Source of the DNA: Mycobacterium ostraviense
GTDB taxonomy: Bacteria; Actinomycetota; Actinomycetes; Mycobacteriales; Mycobacteriaceae
NCBI RefSeq assembly: GCF_002705925.1
Contig: NZ_NKRE01000001.1
Span: 412,878 to 476,877, forward strand
Length of the DNA stretch: 64,000 nt
Direction: 5' to 3'
The notes under the pieces were generated by a model. That model searched no databases, had not been told where the DNA came from, and was given only the letters and a program-made list of their open reading frames with translations. The position numbers and the translations under genes were made by a program. Positions 38,224 to 48,600 of this stretch are shown piece after piece (within the stretch, counting starts at the first letter, position 1; each line of letters starts with the position of its first letter).

Positions 38224-39936
38224 ATGGCAGCCCGCCAGCACACGCTGAGCTCGTCGATCGCCAGCCTCCACGGCGACGAGCAGGCGGTGGGCTCGCCGCT
38301 GAATGCCGCCGAACTGACCGCGCTGGCGCGCACCCGGCTGTTCGGCGCCACCGGCACGGTCTTGATGGGCATCGGTGCCCTGGGCGCCGGCGCCAGGCCG
38401 GTGGTGCAGGATCCCACCTTCGGGGTCCGGCTGCTCAACCTGCCGTCGCGAATCCAGACCGTGTCGTTGACGATGACCACCACCGGAGCCGTCATGATGG
38501 CGCTGGCCTGGCTGATGCTCGGCAGGTTCGCGCTGGGCAAGAGGAAGATGTCGCGCGGCGACCTGGACCGCACCCTGCTGTTGTGGATGGTGCCGCTGCT
38601 CATCGCCCCGCCGATGTACAGCAAGGACGTCTATTCCTACCTGGCCCAAAGCCAGATCTCCCGCGACGGACTCGACCCCTACCGAGTGGGCCCCGCGTCC
38701 GGCTTGGGCCTGGGCCACGTGTTCACGCTGTCGGTTCCCAGCCTGTGGCGGGAGACGCCGGCTCCCTACGGTCCGCTGTTCTTGTGGATCGGCCGCGGAA
38801 TCTCCGCGCTGACAGGGGAAAACATTGTCGCCGCGGTCCTCTGCCACCGGTTGGTGGTGTTGATCGGCGTCGCAATGATCGTGTGGGCGACGCCGCGGCT
38901 GGCCCGGCGCTGTGGTGTTGCCGAGGTCAGCGCGCTGTGGCTGGGCGCGGCCAATCCCCTGCTGTTCATGCACTTGGTCGCCGGCATCCACAACGAGGCA
39001 CTGATGCTCGGGTTGATGCTGACCGGCGCCGAAATCGCGCTGCGTGGCATCGATTTGGGGAAAGCCTCGCGACTGATGCCGAGATCGTGGCGTCCAGGCG
39101 CGGACTGGGAACCACTGGGCATGCTGCTCGGCGGTTCGGTCCTGATCGTCTTGTCATCGCAGGTGAAGCTTCCTTCCCTGCTGGCGTTGGGCTTCATCAC
39201 GATGGCCTTGGCCTACCGCTACGGCGGCACGATCAAAGCGCTGCTGCTGGCCGGCGGCGGCATGGCGGCACTGTCGCTGTCGGTGATGGCCATCGTCGGA
39301 TGGGCCAGCGGGCTGGGCTTCGGCTGGATCTTCACCCTGGGCACCGCCAACGTGGTGCGCAGCTGGATGTCACCGCCGACACTGCTGGCGTTGGGCACCG
39401 GGCAGGTGGGCATTCTGCTGCGCTTGGGCGATCACACCACCGCGGTGTTGTCGCTGACGCGTGCCATGGGCGTGCTGATCATCATGGTGATGGTCTGCTG
39501 GTTGCTGCTGGCGGTGTTCCGCGGCCGGCTGCACCCGATCGGTGGCCTCGGCGTCGCGCTGGGCATCACGGTGCTGCTGTTCCCCGTCGTGCAGCCCTGG
39601 TATCTGCTCTGGGCCATCATTCCGATGGCGGCATGGGCGACCCGCACCGGATTTCGGGTGGCCGCCATCGTCATCACGCTCATCGTCGGCATCTTCGGGC
39701 CGACCGCCAACGGGGACCGCTTCGCGTTGTTTCAGATCATCGATGCCACCCTGGCCAGCGCGATCATCGTGTTGGTCCTGATTGCGCTGACCTACCATCG
39801 GTTACCGTGGCAAGGACTGCCGACGGGGAACGGTAAAGCGAAACAACAGACGGAGGTGGATCCGGTACCCGCAGCTGAGACTTCGGTGACCCAGCAGACG
39901 ACGTCGGCGCCGGACGCCTACGCTGACTCCACGTGA
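38224..39936 (+). CDS. mptB: Alpha-(1->6)-mannopyranosyltransferase MptB
   Basis: A 570-residue GT-C glycosyltransferase with about 13 membrane segments. It uses polyprenyl-phosphomannose to build the proximal alpha-1,6-mannan of lipomannan on the outer face of the membrane. The N-terminal sequence MAARQHTLSSSIASLHGDEQAVGSPL and the loop LIAPPMYSKDVYSYLAQSQISRDGLDPYRVGPASGLG (conserved GT-C region with acidic residue) are typical. It is 21 residues shorter than I recall for Rv1459c, the difference falling in the cytoplasmic loop near residue 285. The start ATG is ten bases after the tandem repeat. The next gene overlaps by GTGA. Confidence 0.94.
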   Translation: MAARQHTLSSSIASLHGDEQAVGSPLNAAELTALARTRLFGATGTVLMGIGALGAGARPVVQDPTFGVRLLNLPSRIQTVSLTMTTTGAVMMALAWLMLGRFALGKRKMSRGDLDRTLLLWMVPLLIAPPMYSKDVYSYLAQSQISRDGLDPYRVGPASGLGLGHVFTLSVPSLWRETPAPYGPLFLWIGRGISALTGENIVAAVLCHRLVVLIGVAMIVWATPRLARRCGVAEVSALWLGAANPLLFMHLVAGIHNEALMLGLMLTGAEIALRGIDLGKASRLMPRSWRPGADWEPLGMLLGGSVLIVLSSQVKLPSLLALGFITMALAYRYGGTIKALLLAGGGMAALSLSVMAIVGWASGLGFGWIFTLGTANVVRSWMSPPTLLALGTGQVGILLRLGDHTTAVLSLTRAMGVLIIMVMVCWLLLAVFRGRLHPIGGLGVALGITVLLFPVVQPWYLLWAIIPMAAWATRTGFRVAAIVITLIVGIFGPTANGDRFALFQIIDATLASAIIVLVLIALTYHRLPWQGLPTGNGKAKQQTEVDPVPAAETSVTQQTTSAPDAYADST

Positions 39937-40883
39937 GCTCGGCCCCCCAATTGTCCCCACGAGACGCCGTAGTGGTCCGGCTACGCGGAGTGACCAAGCG
40001 GTACGGATCCCTGACGGCCGTCTCCAGCCTCGATCTCGAGGTGCGGGGCGCCGAGGTACTGGCGCTGTTGGGCCCCAACGGTGCCGGCAAGACGACAACC
40101 GTCGAGATGTGCGAGGGCTTCGTGCGCCCGGACACCGGAACCATCGAGGTGCTCGGACTGGACCCGATCGCCGACAACGCGCGGCTGCGCCCCCGCATTG
40201 GCGTGATGCTGCAGGGTGGCGGCGGCTATCCAGCCGCACGCGCCGGCGAAATGCTGAACCTGGTCGCAGCCTATGCGGCCGACCCGATTGATCCGCGGTG
40301 GCTGCTGGACACCCTAGGGCTCACCGAGGTCGCCCAAACCACCTATCGGCGGCTCTCCGGAGGGCAGCAGCAGCGACTTGCGCTGGCCTGCGCTCTGGTG
40401 GGGCGTCCCGAGCTGGTTTTTCTCGACGAGCCCACTGCCGGCATGGACGCCCACGCCCGGCTAGTGGTATGGGAGTTGATCGACGCCCTGCGCCGCGACG
40501 GTGTGACGGTCGTGCTGACCACCCATCAACTCAAAGAAGCTGAAGAACTCGCGGACCGGCTGGTCATTATCGACCATGGCGTCACGGTGGCCGCGGGCAC
40601 CCCGACCGAGCTCACACGCACCGGCGCCAAAGACCAGTTGCGGTTCACCGCACCACCGCGGCTTGACCTGTCGCTGTTGGCCTCCGCGTTACCGGAGGAC
40701 TACCAGGCCTCCGAGTCAACGCCCGGCGAGTACCTCGTCGAGGGCCCGGTCAACCCGCAGGTACTGGCAACCGTCACCGCCTGGTGCGCGCAGATCGACG
40801 TGCTGGCCACCGATATGCGGGTCGAACAACGCAGCCTCGAGGACGTGTTCCTGGATCTCACCGGCAGGAAGTTGCGACCGTGA
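39933..40883 (+). CDS. ABC transporter ATP-binding protein (Rv1458c-type)
   Basis: A 316-residue DrrA-like ATPase. Walker A is GPNGAGKTT (about 49-57), signature LSGGQQQRLALACAL, Walker B LVFLDEPTAGMD, and the H-loop is VVLTTHQLKEAEEL. A C-terminal extension (about 225-316) is typical of antibiotic/lipid exporters. The GTG start overlaps the mptB stop (GTGA), and its own stop overlaps the permease start in the same way. The substrate is unknown; coupling with mptB suggests an envelope molecule. Confidence 0.92.
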   Translation: MSSAPQLSPRDAVVVRLRGVTKRYGSLTAVSSLDLEVRGAEVLALLGPNGAGKTTTVEMCEGFVRPDTGTIEVLGLDPIADNARLRPRIGVMLQGGGGYPAARAGEMLNLVAAYAADPIDPRWLLDTLGLTEVAQTTYRRLSGGQQQRLALACALVGRPELVFLDEPTAGMDAHARLVVWELIDALRRDGVTVVLTTHQLKEAEELADRLVIIDHGVTVAAGTPTELTRTGAKDQLRFTAPPRLDLSLLASALPEDYQASESTPGEYLVEGPVNPQVLATVTAWCAQIDVLATDMRVEQRSLEDVFLDLTGRKLRP

Positions 40884-41659
40884 CCGACAACACGCTGTTT
40901 CCCCCGGGGACCTTCGCCCCGAACCCGCGCCCCAATGCCGTATCCCGGATGCTGGCCGCACAGTTCGGGCTGGAACTCAAACTGCTGTTGCGCAACGGCG
41001 AGCAGCTGCTGCTGACCATGTTCATCCCGATCACCCTGCTGGTCGGGCTCACGCTGCTGCCGCTCGGCTCATTCGGGCAACACCGCGCCGCCACGTTCGT
41101 ACCGGTGATCATGGCACTCGCCGTGTTCTCCACCGCGTTCACCGGCCAGGCCATCGCGGTCGCGTTCGACCGCCGCTACGGCGCACTCAAACGGCTCGGC
41201 GCAACCCCGCTACCGGTCTGGGGAATCATTGCCGGCAAGTCACTGGCCGTGGTTGCCGTGGTGTTTCTGCAAGCAATCATCTTGGGCGCCATTGGCTTTG
41301 CACTGGGCTGGCGACCGGCGCTGGCCGCGCTGGCTTTGGGCGCGACCGTCATCGCGCTGGGCACCGCCGGCTTCGCCGCGCTCGGGCTGCTGCTCGGCGG
41401 CACGTTGCGGGCCGAGATCGTGCTCGCGGTCGCCAACCTGATGTGGTTCGTATTCGCCGGGTTCGGCGCGCTCACCCTCGAAACCACGATGATTCCGACG
41501 GCCATCAAGTGGGCAGCGCGGCTTACCCCGTCCGGCGCGCTCACCGAGGCGCTGTCGCAGGCGATGATCCTGTCGGTGGACTGGTTCGGGCTGATCGTCC
41601 TGGCAGCGTGGGGAACGCTGGCGGCACTGGCGGCGCGTCGCTGGTTCCGCTTCACCTGA
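40880..41659 (+). CDS. ABC-2 type transporter permease (Rv1457c-type)
   Basis: A 259-residue membrane protein with six hydrophobic segments (about 45-65, 72-92, 119-142, 148-172, 180-198 and 235-252), the ABC-2 permease plan. GTG 40880 (MTDNTLFPPGTFAPNPRPN) overlaps the ATPase stop by GTGA. The upstream in-frame extension lies inside the ATPase gene and is not used. It forms one exporter with the preceding gene. Confidence 0.91.
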   Translation: MTDNTLFPPGTFAPNPRPNAVSRMLAAQFGLELKLLLRNGEQLLLTMFIPITLLVGLTLLPLGSFGQHRAATFVPVIMALAVFSTAFTGQAIAVAFDRRYGALKRLGATPLPVWGIIAGKSLAVVAVVFLQAIILGAIGFALGWRPALAALALGATVIALGTAGFAALGLLLGGTLRAEIVLAVANLMWFVFAGFGALTLETTMIPTAIKWAARLTPSGALTEALSQAMILSVDWFGLIVLAAWGTLAALAARRWFRFT

Positions 41660-41750
41660 TCGGGCGCCGGTCAGCCCGTCGATATTGCCGCCATGGTCGT
41701 TGGCCTGGCTGAAACCACAGCCATGGCGGCCATCTCGGGTGCGACGCCCG

Positions 41751-41788
41751 CTTCTACTACGCGACGTAGTTGTCGTTACGATCGGGCG
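41751..41788 (+). promoter_or_regulatory. ctaA promoter with dyad shared with ctaB
   Basis: A -10 box TACGAT (41777-41782) ends six bases before the GTG of ctaA, a leaderless layout. Just upstream lies CTTCTACTACGC (41751-41762), identical to 12 bases before ctaB. It is part of the dyad ACTACG-CGA-CGTAGT (41755-41769). The position over the expected -35 suggests a repressor or activator site. Confidence 0.5.
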
Positions 41789-42745
41789 GTGACCGTCGGA
41801 CGAACGCTGATGCGGTTGGTGGACCTGCTCCCCGACCCGAGTCTGCGGGTGCAGCGCGCAATTGCCGCCGCCGTCATCGTGACCCAGGGCGGCATCGCGG
41901 TCACCGGCACGATCGTGCGGGTCACCGCGTCCGGCCTGGGTTGCCCGACCTGGCCGCAGTGCTTCCCCGGCAGTTTCACCCCGGTAGCGGTCGCCGAGGT
42001 GCCGCGGATCCACCAGGCGGTGGAGTTCGGCAACCGGATGATCACCTTCGCGGTCGTGATCGCCGCGGCGCTGGCCGTACTGGCGGTCACCAGGGCGCGC
42101 CGGCGCGCCGAGGTGCTGGTCTATGCATGGCTGATGCCCGCGTCGACGGTGGTGCAGGCCGTGATCGGCGGCATCACCGTGCGCACCGGGCTGCTGTGGT
42201 GGACGGTGGCCATCCACCTGGTGGCGTCCATGACGATGGTCTGGCTATCGGTGTTGCTCTACGTCAAGGTCGGCGAGCCCGACGAGGGGATTGTTCGCCG
42301 GCTCGTGGTCCGACCGCTGCGCGCGCTCACGGTGTTGAGCGCGGTGAATCTGGCCGCGGTCCTGGTCACCGGCACGCTGGTGACAGCCGCCGGGCCGCAT
42401 GCCGGTGACAAGAGCCCCACCCGCACGGTGCCGCGGCTGAAAGTCGAGATCAACACCTTGGTGCACCTGCATTCGTCGCTGCTGGTTTCCTACCTGGCGT
42501 TGCTGGTCGGCCTCGGATTCGGGTTGTTGGCTGTCGGTGCAGGACGGCCGATCCTGCGGCGCCTCGCCGTGCTGCTCGCCCTGGTTTTCGCACAGGCGCT
42601 GGTGGGCATCGTGCAGTATCACAACGGGGTGCCGCCCGCCCTGGTCGCACTCCACGTCCTCGGGGCCGCAGCGTGTACGGCGGCCACCGCGGCGCTATGG
42701 GCGTCGATGCGAGAACGGGCCCAGCCCCAACCGCTCCAGAGCTGA
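41789..42745 (+). CDS. ctaA: Heme A synthase CtaA
   Basis: A 318-residue membrane enzyme converting heme O to heme A for cytochrome aa3. Eight hydrophobic segments are seen. Heme-ligand histidines fall in EVPRIHQAVEFGNRM, TVAIHLVASMTM, VHLHSSLLVSY and VALHVLGAAAC. A conserved short Cys pair region is seen in GLGCPTWPQCFPG. I chose GTG 41789 (MTVGRTLMRLVDLLPD), six bases after a -10 box; an upstream ATG at 41693 lacks support. It overlaps the 3' end of the opposite gene by 51 bases. Confidence 0.93.
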   Translation: MTVGRTLMRLVDLLPDPSLRVQRAIAAAVIVTQGGIAVTGTIVRVTASGLGCPTWPQCFPGSFTPVAVAEVPRIHQAVEFGNRMITFAVVIAAALAVLAVTRARRRAEVLVYAWLMPASTVVQAVIGGITVRTGLLWWTVAIHLVASMTMVWLSVLLYVKVGEPDEGIVRRLVVRPLRALTVLSAVNLAAVLVTGTLVTAAGPHAGDKSPTRTVPRLKVEINTLVHLHSSLLVSYLALLVGLGFGLLAVGAGRPILRRLAVLLALVFAQALVGIVQYHNGVPPALVALHVLGAAACTAATAALWASMRERAQPQPLQS

Positions 42746-43549
42746 CTCCACGCACAGCGCGAACCGACGCTGGCCCCGATCGCGGGCCGATGCGTCCAAC
42801 CGGCGCCAGCCCAGCGACGGGTCCACCAATTGCAGTTCCAGCAACTGCCTTCCGATCAGGTGGGCCCGCGCATAGAGCAGCTCGCCGATGCCGACGCGGG
42901 ACGCAGCCGCGGCGCCGCCCAGCGCGGCGGCGCCGATCTCCCAGAGTTCGAAATCGGGCTCACCCTGACGCAGCGCGTCCTCTTGCGTGGTGAAGGCGTG
43001 TGACGGCTGACCGCCGAGGAAGATCAGCACGGTTTCGGCCACCGACGCACCGGCCTGCACCACCATCGAATGGCCGCCTTGCTGACGTTCGGCGAGATAC
43101 GCCGCGGCCGCCGCGGGATCACTGAACCGGCGGGTGCCGGTACCGACGGTTGGGCTGACGAAGACCGGACCCGCATCCGGCAGCCTGGGCTGCTCGCCCG
43201 GCGGGCACACCTCACCGGGCACGGTCGGCACTCCCCGACTCGCCAGGTCGTCCAGATAGTGACGGTCGGCGTTCCAGGCGATCACCGAAGGCGGATTCAG
43301 TAGTTGGGCCACGCTGTTGGTCCAGCGCAGGAACTCGTCGAGGCGCCCGGCGTAATCGCGGGTGGCCCGCAATATCACCAGATGCGCGCGAGCCACGTCG
43401 GGATGGTCCCAAGGCAACCAATGGGCGTGTAACCCCCGGTGACGCAGAGCCGCAGCCAGCCCGACGTCGTCGCCGTCACCGGCGGGCTGCCGCGGCCAAC
43501 CCGCCAACACGACGCGCGGGTGGAAGACATCCGGTCGGGCAAGCTTCAT
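42695..43549 (-). CDS. Conserved hypothetical protein, ATP-grasp-like (Rv1455-type)
   Basis: A 284-residue soluble protein. It begins MKLARPDVFHPRVVLAGWPRQPAGDGDDVGLAAALRHRG and continues with segments reminiscent of ATP-grasp proteins (VIAWNADRHYLDDLASRGVPTVPGEV, GHSMVVQAGASVAETVLIFLGGQPSHAF). No complete catalytic signature is seen, so the fold call is tentative. It is convergent with ctaA and divergent from qor (19 bases). Place matches Rv1455. Confidence 0.72.
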   Translation of the reverse strand: MKLARPDVFHPRVVLAGWPRQPAGDGDDVGLAAALRHRGLHAHWLPWDHPDVARAHLVILRATRDYAGRLDEFLRWTNSVAQLLNPPSVIAWNADRHYLDDLASRGVPTVPGEVCPPGEQPRLPDAGPVFVSPTVGTGTRRFSDPAAAAAYLAERQQGGHSMVVQAGASVAETVLIFLGGQPSHAFTTQEDALRQGEPDFELWEIGAAALGGAAAASRVGIGELLYARAHLIGRQLLELQLVDPSLGWRRLDASARDRGQRRFALCVESALERLGLGPFSHRRP

Positions 43550-43568
43550 TGCCGGGCATGATAACCAG

Positions 43569-44555
43569 ATGCACGCAATCGAAGTCAGTGAAACCGGCGG
43601 CCCCGAGGTGTTGCGTTATGTGGAGACACCGCAACCCGAAGCCGGTCACGGCCAGCTGCTGATCAAGGCCGAGGCGATCGGCGTCAACTTCATCGACACA
43701 TATTTCCGCTCGGGGCAGTACCCACGACCACTGCCGTTCATCATCGGCTCCGAGGTATGCGGCACGGTGGTGGCCATCGGCCCGGGAGCCGAGACCGCCA
43801 ATGGCGCCATTGCTGTCGGCGACCGGGTAGTCAGCGCATCAGCCAATGGTGGCTACGCCGAATTCTGTACGACGCCAGCATTTTTGACCGCTAAGGTGCC
43901 GGATGGCGTTAGCTCCGAGGTGGCGGCGTCGGCATTACTGAAGGGGCTGACCGCCCATTACCTGCTGAAGTCGGTGTACCCGGTGCAATCCGGCGACAGG
44001 ATCTTAGTGCATGCCGGTGCCGGCGGTGTCGGACTGATCCTGACGCAGTGGGCCGCTCACCTGGGAGTGCGGGTGATCACCACCGTCTCCACCCCGGAGA
44101 AGGCCAGACTGTCCCGGGAAGCCGGTGCGGCCGAGGTTCTCGACTACCCCACCGATCCCGCGCAGTTCGCCGATCAGATCCGAGCGCTGACCGACGGGGC
44201 CGGTGTGGCGGGCGTCTACGACGGCGTGGGCGCCACCACGTTCGACGCCAGCCTGGCCAGCCTGGCCGTCCGGGGGACGTTGGCGCTGTTCGGCGCCGCC
44301 TCCGGTCCGGTTCCACCGGTCGACCCGCAGCGCCTCAACGCGGCCGGGTCGGTATATCTGACCCGCCCGTCGCTGGTCCATTTCCTGCGCACCGGCGAGG
44401 AATTCGGCTGGCGCGCCGCCGAGCTGTTCGACGTCATCGGCGCCGGGGTGGTCAACGTGGAGATCGGCGGTCGGTACCCGCTGGCCGAAGCGGCCCGGGC
44501 ACACCAGGACTTGCAGGGCCGCAAGACAACCGGCTCAATAATGTTGCTGCCGTGA
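43569..44555 (+). CDS. qor: NADPH:quinone oxidoreductase (zinc-less MDR family)
   Basis: A 328-residue enzyme reducing quinones with NADPH. The N-terminal catalytic domain has IGVNFIDTYFRSGQYP and GSEVCGTVVAIGPG. The Rossmann domain has VHAGAGGVGLILTQWAAHLGVRVITTVSTPEKA (about 144-176), typical of QOR with no structural-zinc cysteines. Same length and place as Rv1454c. Confidence 0.94.
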   Translation: MHAIEVSETGGPEVLRYVETPQPEAGHGQLLIKAEAIGVNFIDTYFRSGQYPRPLPFIIGSEVCGTVVAIGPGAETANGAIAVGDRVVSASANGGYAEFCTTPAFLTAKVPDGVSSEVAASALLKGLTAHYLLKSVYPVQSGDRILVHAGAGGVGLILTQWAAHLGVRVITTVSTPEKARLSREAGAAEVLDYPTDPAQFADQIRALTDGAGVAGVYDGVGATTFDASLASLAVRGTLALFGAASGPVPPVDPQRLNAAGSVYLTRPSLVHFLRTGEEFGWRAAELFDVIGAGVVNVEIGGRYPLAEAARAHQDLQGRKTTGSIMLLP

Positions 44556-44591
44556 GTCGCTGACCCCGCCGCGTGAATCGACGGAGATAAC

Positions 44592-44939
44592 GTGAGCCCT
44601 GCTCATCACCCCCAGATCAGACGGATGTTTGATCAGGCCGACGTCGTGATGTCTCTTCTCGACCAGCAGGTTCAGCGGATGAGCGCCGAGGGGTTCACCG
44701 CGACACATCAGACAGGTGCCGTCGAGGTGACTGTCAATGGGCATCGACGCCTGACCGGACTCAGCATCGACCCTGGGATACTTGGCATGGGCGCCCATGA
44801 AGTGGCCCAGATGATCAACGAAACTATCAGTGCAGCAAGTGATTACGCAGAGGAATGCATTACTGCTGACGTCGCGGAGCTAGCGGACAGTATTGCCGAC
44901 GCCTTGGCGGCGATGCGGGACCTGCCGCCTCCGGCGTAG
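44592..44939 (+). CDS. YbaB/EbfC-family protein
   Basis: A 115-residue protein from GTG 44592 (ribosome site GGAG eight bases before). It has the YbaB plan: N-terminal helix (RRMFDQADVVMSLLDQQVQRMSAEGF), three strands (GAVEVTVNGHRRLTGLSIDPGIL), and a long C-terminal helix (EVAQMINETISAASDYAEECITADVAELADSIADALAAM). YbaB proteins dimerise and bind DNA; actinobacterial paralogs also occur beside secretion genes. Not in the M. tuberculosis order I recall at this place. It converges on the small gene at 44944. Confidence 0.75.
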   Translation: MSPAHHPQIRRMFDQADVVMSLLDQQVQRMSAEGFTATHQTGAVEVTVNGHRRLTGLSIDPGILGMGAHEVAQMINETISAASDYAEECITADVAELADSIADALAAMRDLPPPA

Positions 44940-44943
44940 GACC

Positions 44944-45147
44944 TCACGGCACCCAGATGCGGCGATCTTCCCGGTGAGCCGAGGGTGCCTCCAGCTGATA
45001 AGCGCCGTCGGCCCCGCGGGTGTAGGGGAAGATCAGCCCGATCGCCACACCTTCGCGGTGCTCGACGCTGATCTCGATACCGTCCTGATTCGCCTCGGTC
45101 AATCTGACGTTGACCGCGACTGCCGCGGCGCGCAGGCTGTCCTTCAA
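44944..45147 (-). CDS. Small hypothetical protein, start codon probably lost
   Basis: From TTG 45147 the frame encodes 67 residues (KDSLRAAAVAVNVRLTEANQDGIEISVEHREGVAIGLIFPYTRG...IWVP). Coding character continues upstream in frame for 14 more residues (TEQIAPQWRALAEL), starting at an ATA codon (45189) where ATG would be expected. I infer an ATG-to-ATA change, so the gene is either started at TTG or is decaying. No family recognised. Confidence 0.5.
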   Translation of the reverse strand: MKDSLRAAAVAVNVRLTEANQDGIEISVEHREGVAIGLIFPYTRGADGAYQLEAPSAHREDRRIWVP

Positions 45148-45211
45148 CTCGGCGAGCGCACGCCACTGTGGGGCGATCTGCTCTGTTATCGGCAGCTCAC
45201 GACCGCGGGGA

Positions 45212-45330
45212 GTGACGGAGGAAGCACAAGCCGACCTCGACGAGTTGGTCGACGCCGCAACCGGGTTCGCACTCGAGCAGGTCCGCCTCGGCGGGTGAAT
45301 TCCTGCCGTTCGCCCTCGCGTGCGTCCGCT
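45212..45330 (+). pseudogene. Fragment of a hypothetical gene, frameshifted
   Basis: GTG 45212 begins a convincing protein start (MTEEAQADLDELVDAATGFALEQVRLGG) that meets TGA at 45296. Removing one base (the T at 45296) restores reading as GGEFLPFALACV, a typical continuation. After about 45330 the frame loses coding character. This is the 5' end of a small acidic protein disabled by a one-base insertion and probably a 3' truncation. Confidence 0.55.
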
Positions 45331-45648
45331 GCCGGCCTCACCCGCTGTTCGCTCGGTCGAGCATGCCTACTCCCGCTGGCCCAGGCGAACCTCGGCCCTG
45401 GCACGGTGCTGATCGAGTGGCCCGAATTGTTGGACGCAACTGCGACTTTCCCATCAGCCACATCAGTCTCCGCGGGTTCGCGGTGTCTCGTCCTGCCCAC
45501 CTGGTAGCGACAAATTCGTTGCGCGCCTTGGCTTGTCGCTGACAGGCGGGCGTGCATCCGGGTCAGCCAGCGACCAATGTGAATGATGTGATTGCCGGGC
45601 CAGCCGGTTCCAGGACTCCGCAGCGCGGTGACTAAATCAGCATCAGCC
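45331..45648. other. Non-coding gap before the OtsB1-like gene
   Basis: These 318 bases lie downstream of the OtsB1-like gene's stop (minus strand) and after the frameshifted fragment. Several frames are open, but none has a start with a ribosome site or recognisable protein features. I see no RNA gene or strong hairpin here. Confidence 0.4.
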
Positions 45649-48600
45649 CTAGGTGAACCGGACGACGCTGCCCGGTACCAGGCGTTCCACTCGTCCGCGG
45701 CATTCCACTTCCACCGGCGGCACATCACGCGGTTCGACGCTGATCTCCGCACCCTTGCCGCTGACCCGCAGGTGTAGGTGGTTACCGCGGTAGTGAATTG
45801 GAAAGCCAAGCGCACCAAGGTATTCCGGCCAGAGCGGAGACAGCACGATGCGATCGCCCCGGATCTCGAGGCCGGTGAAGCACCGTTGCACGAAATCGAC
45901 ACTGCCGGCCATGGCGGCCAGATGAACGCCTTCCGAAGTGGTGCCACCCTGGATGTCGGCGATGTCAGACTTGAGCACCTGCTGGAAAAACTCCAGCGCC
46001 CGATCCCGATTGGCCCGCGCCAGCACCCAGCCATGGACGACCGCACTCAGCGTCGACCCATGTGACGTACGCGCGAGGTAATAGTCGACCATCTCCGGAA
46101 TCCGGCGCGGATCCAGGTGATAGTCCAGCCGGTCCAGCAGCTCCCGCAATTCGTCGGCCGACAGCAGGTAGAGCAGCATCAGCACATCGGCCTGCTTGGA
46201 GGCCCGGTATCGGTTGACGTCGTCGTCCTCGGCTTCGAGGATGCGGTCGAGCCGCTGAATATTGCGGTATCGCCGCCGGTAAGCATCCCAATCCAGTTCC
46301 AGCAATTGCTCGTATCCTTCGAACTGGCTGATCACACCATCGTGGAACGGGACGAACATGCGCCTGCTGACGTGGTCCCAGTGGGCGAGTTCCTCGTCGG
46401 TCAAGCCCAGCTCTTCGCACAGGTCCAGCCGGTTCGGCAGCGGCATCAGCTGCAGTGCGTCGATCGCCCGCAGGATCACCCAGACCGCCATCACGTTGGT
46501 ATAGGCGTTGTTGTCCACGCCGTCATATGGCCGGTCCGGGTAGCCGGAGTGGAATTCGTCGGGCCCGATGACTCCGTTGATGGTGTAGCGGTCGCGGTCC
46601 CGGTCGTAGGTGGCCCGGCTCACCCAGAACCGCGCGATCTCGGCCATCATCTCGGTGCCGTAGTCGATCATGTACGCCAAATCACCGGTGACCTGGTAGA
46701 AGTTCCATACGTTGTAGGCGACGGCGATACCGATGTGGTGCGCGCGGTGGCTGGCATCGGGTCGCCACCGCCCGGATCGCGGATTCAAGTGCTGCTCCGG
46801 GCTTTCCTCTCGCCCGTCGCTCCCGGACTGCCATGGGTACATTGCGCCGCGGTAACCGGCCAGCTTGGCCGCGCCCCGCGCCTCCACCAAGCGCCGATGC
46901 CGGTACCGGAGCAGCGACCGCGTGACCGTGGGAACTCGCAGGTTCAGCACCGGAAAGATGAACAGCTCGTCCCAGAAGATATGGCCGCGGTATGCCTCGC
47001 CATGCAGCCCGCGGGCCGGGACTCCGACATCGAGTTCCTCGCTGTTGTAGGACACCGTCTGCAGTAGATGCAGCAGATGCAGCCGCAAGACTCGCAATTC
47101 TTCGGTGTGGTTGCTGAATTCGATCGACACCCGCTCCCACAAATGTGCCCAGGCGAGCCGATGGGCAGCACAGGTCTCGGCGAACCGTCCTTGGCGGGCG
47201 AGCCTGCGCTCGGCTCCGGTCGACGGGTGTGACGTGGCAACGTCACGCCCGGTCACCAGGGTGACGATCTTCTCCACGGTCAGCGGCTGACCCGGTTTCA
47301 GGTCGGCGAAAATTTGGTGGCCGATTTCGAATTCTTCGTCGAGCAGTCGATATGTCGCGGGCGCCGGCGCATCGCCGTGCCACACGCTGGTCCGCGCGGC
47401 CAGCGCGACCGGGATTTTCGACTGGGTGGTCTCGACGGACATCAGCACCGAATTCTCTGACAGTGCAACCTTTTCCAGTCCCTGTAGGTGGTTGCTGGCC
47501 AAGTCCCGGTAACGCTCCACCCCGGAGTTGCGGACGTCGCCGTCCAGGGTTGACCGGATCTCGATTGTCCCTTCCCAGTCCTGGGCCACGACGGTGGTTT
47601 GCAGCGCCGCCACGTGCACCTGGTTCATCGCCACGAACCGGTGCTGCGTGATCGAGGTGGTACGGCCCGCGTCGTCGCGGTAGGTCAGCTCCCGAGTGAG
47701 CACCGCGCCGCGCAGGTCGAGCGTCTGGCGGTAAGACAGCAACGTCACCGCGTCGAGGTCCAACCAGTCACCGTCGCCGATGCGGAAGGTCAACGGAAGC
47801 CAGTTGGGCAGATTCACCAGGCTCTCGTGCGCAGTCCGGGTACCCGCGACCAGATCATCGAGCCGGTTGTACACACCGGCGGCATAGGTTCCCGGGTAAT
47901 GGACTTGGCCGGCCTTGGATTCGGGAGCAGCCCCTCGAGTGGCGAAGTAGCCGTTGCCCACCGTGCACAGCGCTTCACGCAGCTTTTCGTTGGGCGGGTC
48001 ATAACCTTCCCAGGTGAAAGTCCAACCGCGAGCGCGGGTCTCCCGGTCATAGGCCAGCCACCTGGCGCCGCGCCGAACGAAGTCACGAGCTTCCGTGGGG
48101 CTGGTCAGCGTGAAGCTGGCGGCGGTGGGGCGGTCACCGTCGCGGTCGTGGCGGACCACGACCCCGATACCGCTGAACCGCACCGCATCGAAGGCGTCCT
48201 CGTCGGTGAGGTCGCCACCGATGTAGATCGGCAGCACCCGGCCCGGTTGCGGCCCCGATTCGACCCCCGATTCGATGACGTGATCGCGGATCCAGGCAAG
48301 TGCGGTGCCCTTGTCCCAGTCGACATCCGGGCGCAGTTCGACAACCCCGCGGCCGGTAATCAGCCGAAGGCCGTGTCGTCGGCTCTGCCGGTGCGCTGCC
48401 GCGATCACGTCGGGCACCTGCTCATGCGCGACCTTGCCATAGTGCACGCGGACCCCGAACCGGGTGTGTTCAACGTGCGCGCCCGATGTCGGGCCCAGTT
48501 CCTCTTGAAGTGTGGTTGCTGCGCTTGCCATTACGGGGACCGCGGCGGCCGCCGCGTCATGCTGATACCGGGTGCCGTCGGGTGCCATCAGGTCAAATCC

